From contig NC_083393.1 of assembly GCF_030864355.1 (NCBI RefSeq), positions 1,240,001 to 1,304,000 of the forward strand: a stretch of 64,000 nucleotides of DNA, given 5' to 3'. This document shows positions 55,010 through 64,000 of this stretch, piece by piece (position 1 is the stretch's first letter; the number at the start of each line of letters is the position of its first letter). Made by a program: the position numbers and the translations under genes. The notes under the pieces are model-generated. The model saw nothing but the letters and a program-made list of their open reading frames with translations, did no database searches and was not told where the DNA came from. Source of the stretch: Cutaneotrichosporon cavernicola. Its lineage: Eukaryota; Basidiomycota; Tremellomycetes; Trichosporonales; Trichosporonaceae.

Positions 55010-56402
55010 CTAGAGGAAGCCCTTCTCGACAGCGAGCTCGGCGTTCATGACCGAGCTGGTGGCGGCGCCGAGACGCACATTGTCAAGGAGACAAACAAAC
55101 TTGACGTCAAAGAGGTTGCACTCGCGCACACGGCCGACCGAGACACACGCGCCGGCGTGCAGGTCGCGGTCGAGGCGGGGCTGTGGGCGGTCAGGAGCGT
55201 CGTGGAGGACAATAGCCTGGGGAGGAGCCGAGGGGCAGCCCAACGTCTGGGCCTCGGTCGTGTACCCGGCGAACGCGGCACGGACCTCGTCGATGCTAGG
55301 CTTGTTCTCGGCGGCGAACTCGACCGAAACACAGGCGAGGTGTCCGTCAATGACAGGGACGCGGTTGCACGCCGCGCTGACCTTGAGAGGGTTCTTAGCG
55401 TGGAGGTCGAAGCCGGTGTCGTTGGGAAGGAGGCCGCCGAGAATCTTGCTCGTCTCCCACTCAATCTTCTCCTCCTCGCCGCCAATGTAGGGCACGACGT
55501 TGTCAAGGATATCGAGCGACGAGACACCGGGGTATCCCGCACCCGAGATGGCCTGGAGCGTGGTAGCCATGACGCGCTTCAGGGGGCCAAACTTGACCTC
55601 GAGTGCCTTGAGGGGAACGACAATGGCCGTCGTCGAGCAGTTGGCGTTGCAGAGGATGTAGCCCTTCTTGAGGCCGAGCTGCGACTGCTGGTACCGCACG
55701 ACAGCAAAGTGCTCGGGGTTGACGAGGGGAACCATGAGAGGCACCATGGGGTCGCGGCGGTAGTTTTTGGCGTTGGAGAAGACGACGAGTTCGGCCGCGC
55801 GGAACGCCGCCTCAATGTCGCCGGCAACGTCCTGGTCGAGGCCCGAGAAGACGATACCACACTCCTTGAAAGGGCCGACCTCGCACGGCTGAACGATCAT
55901 CTTGCGCACGCTCTCGGGGATGGGGATGGCAAGCTTCCACTTGGTCACCTGGGCGTACTCCTTGCCCGCCGAGCGGTGGGACGCGCCGAGCGCATGGATT
56001 TTAAAGTAGGGGTGGGGTGCGAGGAGCTCGATGAAGCTGGTGTCAGCGGATTGTCAGGGTGGCGTGGGGAATGGAAAGTGGGAGGATGGGGTTGACTGTG
56101 GTGGGCGAGTCGGGGGAGGGCGAGGCGGAGGCGAGAGGAGACGAGGTTGATGGTCAAGTGCAGTCTGGCCGGGACAGGAGCAGGTCCACAGCCCGACAAA
56201 CTGTGCACCCAATCACCCAATCACCCCAGGCGTCAAGGCGAGGGCGCATATGATTATTCCGGTCGCCAGCCGGTCCCCACCAGAGATACCGCAGGCGCAT
56301 TGGCGAGCTGACAAACGCGCTGCAGTCCAAGACGACTCACCGCTGGCCGACGGTGCCCGTGGCACCGAGGATACCGACGTTGATGGGCTGCTGGGGTGCC
56401 AT
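55010..56402 (-). CDS. HOM2: Aspartate-semialdehyde dehydrogenase
   Basis: Two exons on the minus strand, 56402-56341 and 56036-55010 (intron 304 nt, long for this genome), 362 residues. It reduces aspartyl phosphate with NADPH in the threonine, methionine and homoserine pathway. The N-terminal dinucleotide motif INVGILGATGTVGQRFIELL is split by the intron after Q20. The active-site Cys lies in CNANCSTTAIV (about Cys154), with AISGAGYPGVSSLDILDNV, PYIGGEEEKIEWET and ACNRVPVIDGHLACVSVEF following, all family blocks. The enzyme is absent from animals. A 5' intron of this size at codon 21 may carry regulatory sequence. Divergent from the priA-like gene. Confidence 0.96.
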
Positions 56403-57080
56403 TTTGATGTTGATAGAGTTAATGTCAAGTTGACAAGAAGTTAGGAGTGACGGGCGGAAAGCGGATGCGGAGGGCCCGATTCAAATAATAAGGGGTTGAG
56501 TCGAAATTGGAGCCGAGTCTCCAAGGAGGCTCCGTTTCCATCAGTCATTCCTACCGATTAACAACCGCATTCACAATAAGGATTACCCGGGATTAGAGAG
56601 CATTAGAGAGCACTTATCAGTTGCAGTCGGTCCATCACCAATCTCATCTTCCCAGCGCCTCTTGCAGCGCCTCTGCGCCTCTGATAAAAGCGCAGGTATG
56701 CACCAACTTTGTCCAGTCCGAAATCCTCAGTGGTAAACTGCGCTTGACACCGCTCATATACACACGACGAGCGCCTCAACCCCACGTCTCAAACTCTGTA
56801 CAGTCTAGTAGCTCCACGACAGGTTTACACTCCTAACATCCAATTAACGCAATGACAGCACTAACAGCGCCCTCTAACGGACAACCGCGACGCCTGCCAC
56901 AGCGCTGTTATTCAAGTTGTTGAATGTACAGCTGTTCATCGACCCACTAAGGCAGGTTCTCGTGGAATCCCATAAAGTGCAGCTCTGAGCTCTCGCACCT
57001 CAACCCGCTCGCTCCCTCGCCTCTCACCTCTGGCCTCTCCTCCTCACAGCCCTTGCCTCCCTCTCAACCTCACTGGTACC
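56403..57080. promoter_or_regulatory. Divergent intergenic region (HOM2 / priA-like)
   Basis: 678 bp containing both promoters. A GATAAAAG stretch at about 56682 is TATA-like; no GCN4-type TGACTCA was seen. No gene or RNA. Confidence 0.4.
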
Positions 57081-58099
57081 ATGCTAGCCCTGGCCCTCCT
57101 CCTCCTCGTAACGGTACGCGCCTCCGGTTCAGCCTTCGTGGCCTGCCTCAACCAAACGCGCGTGATGGAGATGTTGGCATCCGACGCCGCTACGCCCATC
57201 TACCTCAATTCCGTTGACACCGTTAAGGCCTGTAGTGTGAGCCTCATGGCTTGCACGCCCCTCGACTGACGGTAGGCTGCCTGCGCCGCGGACAAGTTCA
57301 CATACTCCCTCGCCTCCGATATCGATCCGACCTGCCTCTGCACCTCGATCCTGGACGGCATTACTTCCGAGGACGTTGTGACTGGTGAGCTTGTCATCCG
57401 CTCCTTTTCCTCACTCCCCCCCCCTCCTCTGCCACTCCTTCTAATACAGGCTGGATGAACGGCGTCTGCCACCCCGAAGACTACACCCTCTCAATTGCAA
57501 CCACAAGCTGGCTCTTCATGGGCTGCCAGCCGCCTCCTGGAACCGAACGCATGAGTCCCGATGACTGCCTGTCGTCCTGCGAGCAGGGGTGGGCTGCGCT
57601 GAGTCCCCTCCCCCCTCCGAAAGGCGGGTGGTCATGCCACTGTGCCCCGACCGCCCGACTCACGGGATTCAACTGCTCCGCCGAGGCTGGAACGTGGTAT
57701 ACCCGCCTCGTGCCAAGCGGCCGTACACTGCGCATCCTGCGTGCACAGGTTGTTCCGGGATTGTGCCCGGTCCCGCTTACTGCCTGCAGCGTCAAGGACA
57801 CGGATGGGTGGGAGTGTATCGACTCGCGGGGCGAGCTGGGTTAGTTTCGTGAGAGTGGGCTGACGACAGAGTCGTGTGGTGGGTGCGTGCATGATGTTCA
57901 CGGCTTGCCGTCGAGTGAGAATGGCGAGGAGTGAGTCTTGTCCCTTTATCAATACCTCCTCCCCCTGCCCGCTGAAACCAGCTGCTCGACACTCCGCGGC
58001 GTCGCTCGTGGAGGCGCGCACTGCGTCAATGGCCACTGCGAAATCACGGCCTGCCGTTTCGGCTTCACCCTCCGCCTGAACGAATGCATCCCGTGGTGA
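57081..58099 (+). CDS. Secreted Cys-rich protein, priA-like
   Basis: Five exons: 57081-57236, 57276-57384, 57450-57839, 57870-57930 and 57982-58099 (introns 30-65 nt), 277 residues. A signal peptide opens the protein (MLALALLLLVTVRASGSA). Paired cysteines run throughout: VACLNQTRV, TCLCTSILD, CQPPPGT, CLSSCEQGW, WSCHCAP. The C-terminal block ESCGGCVHD, then EDCSTLRGVARGGAHCVNGH and CRFGFTLRLNECIPW, is that of the basidiomycete priA family, extracellular proteins first linked to fruiting-body primordia; no activity is established. The intron before the ESCGGC exon uses a GTTAGT donor. It ends 73 bp from the convergent mS33 gene. Confidence 0.82.
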
Positions 58100-58172
58100 G
58101 ATGTCAATGCATAGTATGTGGCTGGGATTAGTCCGGACCCTTCATAAAACCCACGTAGGAAGAGCAATGGAC

Positions 58173-58662
58173 CTAGTACTTCTTCTTGGACTTGGCCATC
58201 TGGGCGCGCTTGCCCTCGCCTATCCGTCAGCTCCCTCTCTCTCCTAGACGTACCCTTCTTGACAGGTCCCTTGCCCATCTTACGCCTACGCGCGACATCG
58301 TCGAACCGCTCCATCTCCGCCCCACTCTCGATCCACCCGTTTGGCTTATTCGCTGTTCCCGGCTTCGCGTGCCGGGGCACCTCCAAGAATCCAGCCGGCA
58401 CAACCTCTTCGGGAGAGAGGTGGTAGTTCGGCTTGCCTCCAGGGCGCTCGAGACGGTCCCAGCCGGCGTACTTGTTCCACTTTACGAACGCGTTGAGTGC
58501 TGGCACGCTGAAGCCTTTACGGACGTAGGCCATCATTCCGGGACCGCGCAGGCGGCGGCGCAGGTACTTTGTGCCTGTGCGGGCGTTTGAGACGGGCGCG
58601 AGGGTGTTGAAGATTGGCGCGCGGAGCTGGGTGAGCAGGCCGGTGAGGGATGGTGGCGGCAT
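58173..58662 (-). CDS. Mitochondrial small ribosomal subunit protein mS33 (Rsm27 type)
   Basis: Two exons on the minus strand, 58662-58254 and 58219-58173 (34-nt intron), 151 residues. mS33 motifs are APIFNTLAPVSNARTGTKYL and RRRLRGPGMMAYV (compare NPSGIRTG-K-L--RLKGP in yeast Rsm27), and the basic tail RRRKMGKGPVKKGEGKRAQM then AKSKKKY. The central region (WNKYAGWDRLERPGGKPNYH) is longer than in Rsm27 (110 residues). The tiny intron splits KKG and is required to reach the conserved lysine-rich end. A component of the head of the mitoribosome small subunit. Confidence 0.83.
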
Positions 58663-59586
58663 GGTGGGTGGGGTGTGGTGGGGTGTGTTTCTTTACTTTC
58701 AGTTGAGATGGACGTCGAAATGTCGGAGAGGTTCAAGGAGGCGGGAGTATATGGTCACGTGGAAGTCGCGAGGGCCGATATCTGTATTGCCGGGATCCTG
58801 GATATAGACTGGCAATAGCAGGATGGCATGGAATACCCTTTAGGACCAAGGTAACCGGTTGAGTACGCCGCCACCGCCAAAACATTCCTAACTACAAGGT
58901 GTAGTTGTAGTTCCTCTTTTGTCTTCTGTGTACACTACTTTGTCATTCAGACTTCCATCTCACTTGCCACTAGATCCAAAACTTCATATCTGCATACGCC
59001 CACCTGTCCTGCACCTCAGCAACTCAACTGGGCGCAACGTGCGTCCTGGCTAGCCCATGCAGCCCTTGCGGCCCAGATACCTCCGCTCAGATCACTAGGG
59101 CCTGCATCCCCATTCGTCAGCGTCAGCCTCACGAACATGTCCGACCTCAACAGGGATCTCGATTCTGCATGCCGCTCAACCAGGATTAATAAAACTGAAG
59201 CCTGAGACTCGCTTCGGAGGAGCGTAGAGGCGTCGAGGCTGTAGAAGGGAAGAATGAGAATAAGGAAAAGGGCGCCATGATGGCGCACAGACCACTTTTG
59301 CTTTTTGCTTTCACAAGCCCATCACCATGTGGATGCGATCAACAAAAACCTCTCCACCCCGCCATCTCTGTGCGGTTTTGAAGCCTGCGGCCCATAGCGT
59401 GAAACGTCAACACACATCTTGCGCCCAACAACCATCGCAAACAGTCATAAGGCCCGCGCACTCACGCACTGACATCTTAACGCACGCCCCCCCTTTCCCA
59501 CCATCCCCATCCATCTTCAGATTCATCCCCAGCTCCCATCTCCCATCTCCCATCTCCCAACTCACAAGGTCACAAAATTGCGGGCA
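58663..59586. other. Gene-free stretch (divergent promoters)
   Basis: 924 bp between mS33 and the two-TM gene. C/T- and A-rich DNA; CCATCTC repeats near 59535-59570 just before the start. No gene seen. Confidence 0.5.
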
Positions 59587-60747
59587 ATGGCCCACAGTCA
59601 CACTCCCTCACCGCCGCGCCGGCCGCAGCGGTCCACCCTCCGCCTCTCGACTTATCATTCTGGAATCGACCTCGACTCGCCACAGACCAGCACTACCTCT
59701 CTTCCCCTTCACGACTCCCCCGCGGCCCAGGAGGCCCTCGCCGCTCTCACCGCGGCTCCAATGATGCGATCCAAGTCCGAGGCCGACATCTTTCCCACCC
59801 CAAACACGCCTGGCACTCCCGGAACACCACGTACTCCAGGCCCCCAACGTCCACCAACTGCCCACCTCCGCGCCTCGAAGGGGAGGCGTAAACCCGTGCC
59901 GTCCGTGCTTGGATCCGATTTCGGCTCGCTCAGCATAGACACGAGCAGCCACAACTCGCACGGCAGCGCGCCGCGTAGCCCACCACCCTCGCATCGCTCA
60001 CATGCCGAGCTAGTCGCTTTCCTCGATGACGGACCCCTTCCGCTGCCCCAACGCCCGCGCGGTCCCTCCCTCTCATCCCTCTCGGCGATGAGTACACTCT
60101 CCGCTGCCTCCCAGTCGCGGCCATACACTCTCCCCGTTGATCCGCCTCTACACCGCGGCTTAACACCCCCTCCCTCTCCTCCCGGAACACCGACGCCGCC
60201 AACCTCGCATCATCGGCATAACGGGAGTGCACATAGTCACCCGACAAGCGCGACGTCCTATTCGTCCTTCTTTGGCGGTCTCCCTCGTTATTCTACGCTA
60301 GAGTTGACGGCGGCAACCGACCGCTCCGAGAGCCGCCAACCAGCCCTCGCGTTCGGCGCCGACCCGGATATGCGCGAGAGGCTGCCACGATACGAGGCAA
60401 AGCCCAGAACCGAAACCATTACACTCGCCGCCACCCTTTGGCAATGGGGGTTCTTCTTCTTCCCTTTCTGGTTCATCGGGATGTTTATGTGAGCTGACCA
60501 TAGTCGCGGGCGCTGATCATAGCCTGTGGAGCCCACTCGAGTACCAAGACAACAATCTGGACCCAGAAAAGAAACAGACAGTTCAGGAGATGCTGTCGAT
60601 TGTGCGCGAGGTGGGTTTTGGATCAGGATCGACTAACTCAAGACCGAGCTCAAGTACGCCCGGCGGTGCGCTATCGCTTGCGCTGTTGTCGGCGCGATTG
60701 CCGCCATTGTCACTATTGTGCTGTGCGCTGTTCTCATTCCCAAGTGA
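59587..60747 (+). CDS. Two-TM membrane protein with disordered Ser/Pro-rich N-terminus
   Basis: Three exons: 59587-60488, 60523-60610 and 60643-60747 (introns 34 and 32 nt), 364 residues. Residues 1-270 are rich in Ser, Pro and Thr with runs such as NTPGTPGTPRTPGP and many SP/TP sites. The C-terminal part has a first hydrophobic segment (TLAATLWQWGFFFFPFWFIG), a short charged loop (YQDNNLDPEKKQTVQEMLSI) and a second TM (CAIACAVVGAIAAIVTIVLC) ending in VLIPK. Splicing is required to reach the second TM. This layout resembles fungal membrane proteins with long phosphorylatable cytosolic tails, but no family is recognised. It is convergent with the RRM gene. Confidence 0.7.
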
Positions 60748-61290
60748 TTTCCGGTGATTTCCGTCTGTCCGTCTCCTTCGCCAGGTCTTGTCTTCATTGT
60801 GATCTCTTCTGCCACGACTCACGACACGACCCACGACTGTCTATACGCATGTGTGTACATTAGAGTACATTGTGATGCGATTGACGATTGTACACTGCGA
60901 TCGAAAGGGTAAAGCTGCATAGTGTACAATACAACATGTGCTGGCGCGGGTGTGTGGGTTGAGTCGTGCTTCCATTGCGCTTGTCAACGCCACAGTAGCG
61001 ATCGTCTATGATCAGAGTGTCTCATCAAGCATTGCGATAACCATGTTGTTAATGAAGTGCGTTATTCGTCCTTCGCACCGCCGCTCACCGCCGACCCATC
61101 CGCGAAGCGAGCGAGCCAGTTCGCTCCGACCGCCCCGGACGCGAGCGCTCTGTCTGGAGCACAGCGATGGCTGGCGTGTCCGCCATCTGGTCGGCGTACA
61201 TTTTGCTGCTGTCAGCGGGTTCACAAAGGACAGTACACCCGCCTATACCATGAATGTCACCGCTCGCCGCCCAGCTCGGGACCCAGCTAC
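60748..61290. other. Gene-free stretch
   Basis: Between convergent genes. GTACATTAGAGTACATT near 60855 and GTGTACAATACAACATG near 60920 are AT-rich; nothing else seen. Confidence 0.5.
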
Positions 61291-62035
61291 TCACCCAGAA
61301 CGTTCCGGCTTGGCGGGCTTCTCCGGCTCCAGGTGACGGCGCAGGCGCGCGCCGAGATGGTTCTGCTCCTCAACCAGTCCAACACGCAGCGTCTCTCCGT
61401 CCGCCGGCACCCCGTCGTACTCCTTCACCAGCCCGTTTGCAGCTTCGCGGTCCGGCAGCTCCAGTTCGACAGTGACGGTGCGGTCCGAGGGGCGCGACGT
61501 AACCTTCGCCCCGCCGATGGGGTGGTGAGCAAATGCCGACTGCTGTCAGCTGTCGCCCGAGATCAAAGAGCTGTAATCGTACCTTGACATCCTCAACCGT
61601 CGTGCCCTTCGCGAGACGATCTACGCGGACCCAGCAGCTCCTCGCTGCCCCAACAATGTTGAGCGCCTCGCGGTCGTGTGCGCGCCGGGTGATCGCCGCA
61701 ATGCTCTTAGCCGCGAGCGCGCGACCCCCGTCGTCTCCTCCCCGCCGCGCGCGAGGTGGGCGGACCGACTTGGACGAGGACGAGGAGGGAAGGAGCTCGA
61801 CGCCAGCGTTGGGGCTTGGCCCGTCGAACCCGTACATCTTCCCCCGGGGATTGTCTGGGAGGAGCTCCTTCCCCCTTCCCGAACCAAGACGACTGAGGAG
61901 GGAAGGTGAGGCGCTGCCTGACGAACCTCTTTGTGAGTCGAGGCGGGCGGCAAGAGTATTCGAGTGGTGAAGGTCGTGCTTCCAAGGCGCGTCGAGGTTG
62001 CGGTCGCGGCGGTCGTATGGTTTAGCACGCGACAT
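61291..62035 (-). CDS. RRM-domain RNA-binding protein (hypothetical)
   Basis: Two exons on the minus strand, 62035-61583 and 61539-61291 (44-nt intron), 233 residues. A basic, Gly/Ser-rich N-terminal half (RAKPYDRRDRNLDAPWKHDL; SLLSRLGSGRGKELLP; poly-Ser) precedes one RRM at about 132-212: SCWVRVDRLAKGTTVEDVKS, AFAHHPIGGAKVTSRPSDRT, VTVELELPDREAANGLVKEY, then ETLRVGL. RNP motifs are degenerate, with VTVEL where aromatic residues normally sit, so binding may be weak or the fold may serve protein contacts. The basic N-terminus plus central RRM recalls mRNA-export adaptors of the Yra1/Aly kind, but this is not established. Divergent from ERV14 by 478 bp. Confidence 0.65.
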
Positions 62036-62513
62036 GGTTGATGAAGGGTGAAGAAGAGAGGAGAATAAGAGTGGATGGTGTACGGTGTATAGTGGATGGA
62101 TGGTGGAGCGATGTAGGAATGAAAGGTTGAAAGTCAAGTTGTTTGTTGGATTTGGTGTGGGATGTGTCTATGATTCGAAACACGTCCCATTCCAAAAGTC
62201 GTGGGGCTCCTCAGAATGGTAAAAGTGCGGGATTATCGGGAAAACGGTCTGTTGGCAGACTCATACAAGGAAGGATATGGTCGGTGATCTTAGCTCCGGT
62301 TAGCTGTAGACTAATTGTACTAGGTTACCAAGCTACTAAAGCGACCAAGCCACCAATTGCTTCGAGCCACCACCACGACACGCGACTCCCCCTCCTCACC
62401 CACATCTCATCCCATCCCATCCCATCCCATCCCATCCATAACGTTGCATCCGACCAACAACAACTCAACCCCTAACTCTCTAATATCCGCATCCCCAACA
62501 ACAAGCAATCAAA
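62036..62513. promoter_or_regulatory. Divergent intergenic region (RRM protein / ERV14)
   Basis: 478 bp holding both promoters; (CATCC)n pentamers at about 62408-62436 lie in the probable ERV14 leader. No named element recognised. Confidence 0.5.
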
Positions 62514-63327
62514 ATGGGTGGCGAAGGTGCGACAGTCCACTCACAAGCCCCGCGCGCGCGAGTCAAGCTCGTCGCCAGCGTCTCGACGTCAACATGCTCA
62601 CCCCAGGATGGCTGTTCCTCTTCTCGGTCATTATGGCCGCTGTGCTCCTGTTCACCATGGTCTTCTTTGTGCGTTCGCTAGCTACTATGCCGCAGAGCTG
62701 ACCCCTAGATCATCATGTTCTCTGATCTCGAGTGCGGTGCGTCAAAGCCAGCTGACTCAGGCGATGACCGACGACTGACCAATAGACTACATCAACCCCA
62801 TCGACCTCTGCAACAAGCTCAACCAAGTGCGTCGCGTTACCGGGACCAGAATAACTGGCAAGCTAGGCAGCGTCTGACCGCAGTTTGTCCTCCCCGAGAT
62901 GATCGCCCACGCTTTCCTGACCCTCCTCTTCCTCCTCTCGGGGCAGTGGATTGCGTTCCTCCTCAATGCGCCCCTCGTCGCTTTCAACGTCAACAAGTGC
63001 GCCCCCTTGTCGTCACGCTACTGACCCAACAGGATTATGGGGAAGAATCACATGTACGACGCGACAGAGATCTTCCGTACACTTTCGGGCCACAAGAAGG
63101 AGAGCTTTATCAAGCTCGGTTTCTACCTCATCTCCTTCTTCTACTACCTCTACCGGTAAGCGGAAACCTGCGCCGAGGCAGAAGCACATATACAGATGCT
63201 GACTTGCAGCATGATCCTCGCCCTCATTTCCGGTACGTAACGCAATCACATCACTTGGTCGTTACGATGGCTGGGGTGAAGGGCGCAGACGGTTAGGAGC
63301 GGCAACTGACGTACAGAGAGCGACTAG
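62514..63327 (+). CDS. ERV14: COPII cargo receptor, Erv14/cornichon family
   Basis: Eight exons: 62514-62526, 62607-62668, 62709-62736, 62786-62826, 62884-62996, 63033-63155, 63210-63232 and 63317-63327; 137 residues, the size of yeast Erv14 (138). It packages membrane proteins into ER-derived COPII vesicles. Visible are [40 protein letters not shown] with the conserved LCNKLNQFVLPE, a [22 protein letters not shown], then [40 protein letters not shown] and the last TM ending MILALISESD. Seven introns (36-84 nt) interrupt 414 coding bases, the highest intron density in the window. The first coding exon is 13 nt and the last 11 nt. Confidence 0.95.
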
Positions 63328-64000
63328 ATGCGATACCGGCGGCACGATGTGGTGGCACTGTGCGCGACAGCACGACGATGGGCACGCAACGCGCATGCGA
63401 TGTTGGCGGACGTGTCATCGGTTACAGTAGATGATGTCTGTAAGACGGGAGTATATATAGGTACATGCCCCTGTAATGCATTGAACAGCCATATAGAGTG
63501 CCTGCTGCCTGCGATCCTGAAGCCTGCGAGTGGATGTATGAGTGGGAGTGTGGAGCCTTTGGGGATAAGGAAAAGAAAGGTGGGCGTGTGTGCGTGGCGG
63601 TGAGGGGTGGGCGTGGGTGAGGGGAAGGAGTCAAACCTCGGCCACTTCGGAGATGATGCGATGTCGTCTGCTGGTTGGTATATATACATCTGCATTTGTT
63701 CATATCGCTCTGCGATCTGCAACTGACTGCTGGCTACTGGCTTACTGGCTGTCAATCGAGCCAGTTGTCTGGGAGCTAGCATATCTGTATGGTTTGGGGC
63801 CTGGGGAACACAGGGCGGTCAAACAAGGCGTTGAATTGTGAGATTTACAATGGTGATGGTCAGCCAAACTTGTATCCTTGTACCTGAAGTAGTCCCGGCC
63901 GCCGGCAGCTGGTACTGAGCCTTGAGCCATTGGCCACCTGGTCATTGGGGCACTAGCTCATAAAATGAGGTGAGAAGAGCAGAGGTGCGGAAAGGCCCAC
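63328..64000. other. Gene-free right edge
   Basis: 3' region of ERV14 to the window end. TATATATA-type AT-rich DNA near 63460 and 63680. No gene supported; a gene could begin beyond the edge. Confidence 0.45.

Noticed and set aside
54989..56095. 368-residue open frame antisense to aspartate-semialdehyde dehydrogenase
   Set aside because: Codon-bias shadow; the minus strand encodes an intact, highly conserved enzyme.

Overview
The window looks like nuclear DNA of a basidiomycetous yeast, most likely in the Tremellomycetes and possibly Trichosporonales. The class is well supported by gene architecture: GC-rich coding DNA, compact spacing, many introns per gene (often 31-60 nt, with GTGAGT/GTGCGT donors and a CTGAC-type branch site just before the AG) and a basidiomycete priA-like secreted protein. 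The order is an inference. About 28 protein-coding genes can be built. No rRNA, tRNA, CRISPR array, transposase, reverse transcriptase or viral gene was recognised. All exon joins below were worked out by hand from splice signals, reading phase and family conservation.

Layout. 1-6000: 3' part of an amino-acid permease, an EMC8/9-type ER protein, a hypothetical coiled-coil gene, then a repeat-bearing stretch with one doubtful minus-strand gene. 6-20 kb: the HOG-pathway MAPKKK (Ssk2 type), poly(A)-binding protein Pab1, a 3.4 kb gene-free stretch, and a Ser/Pro-rich gene whose 3' end is thrown out of frame by a 29-bp tandem duplication. 20-25 kb: p47/Shp1 (Cdc48 cofactor), a small mitochondrial-type protein with an internal repeat, and a secreted glycoprotein. 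25.7-30.7 kb: an amino-acid-oxidising neighbourhood with an intronless FAD oxidoreductase, D-amino-acid oxidase and an AAAP-family transporter. 30.8-43.5 kb is dense housekeeping: GGTase-I beta, Set1C subunit Spp1, an alpha/beta hydrolase, Cox9 head-to-head with ETF-beta, adenylosuccinate synthetase and an Lsb-type SH3 protein with a 1 kb intron. 43.5-48.3 kb is gene-free. 48.3-64 kb: a Zn2Cys6 regulator, a 967-residue mitochondrial-type protein, aspartate-semialdehyde dehydrogenase, a priA-like Cys-rich secreted protein, mitoribosomal mS33, a two-TM protein, an RRM protein and Erv14/cornichon.

Shared themes. Mitochondrial function recurs (Cox9, ETF-beta, mS33, the 159-aa protein, the 967-aa protein); Cox9 and ETF-beta share a divergent promoter with three CCAAT boxes. 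Amino-acid metabolism recurs too (permease, D-amino-acid oxidase, FAD oxidoreductase, AAAP transporter, ASADH). The D-amino-acid oxidase promoter carries six copies of the octamer TCGCCAAC, the most suggestive regulatory signal in the window. Secretory-pathway genes include EMC8/9, Erv14, the secreted glycoprotein and the priA-like protein. I see no clear-cut novel multi-gene system. The best leads are the six-octamer DAAO promoter, the frameshifting 29-bp duplication, the repeat-motif mitochondrial protein, and the 1,030-nt intron containing paired hairpins.
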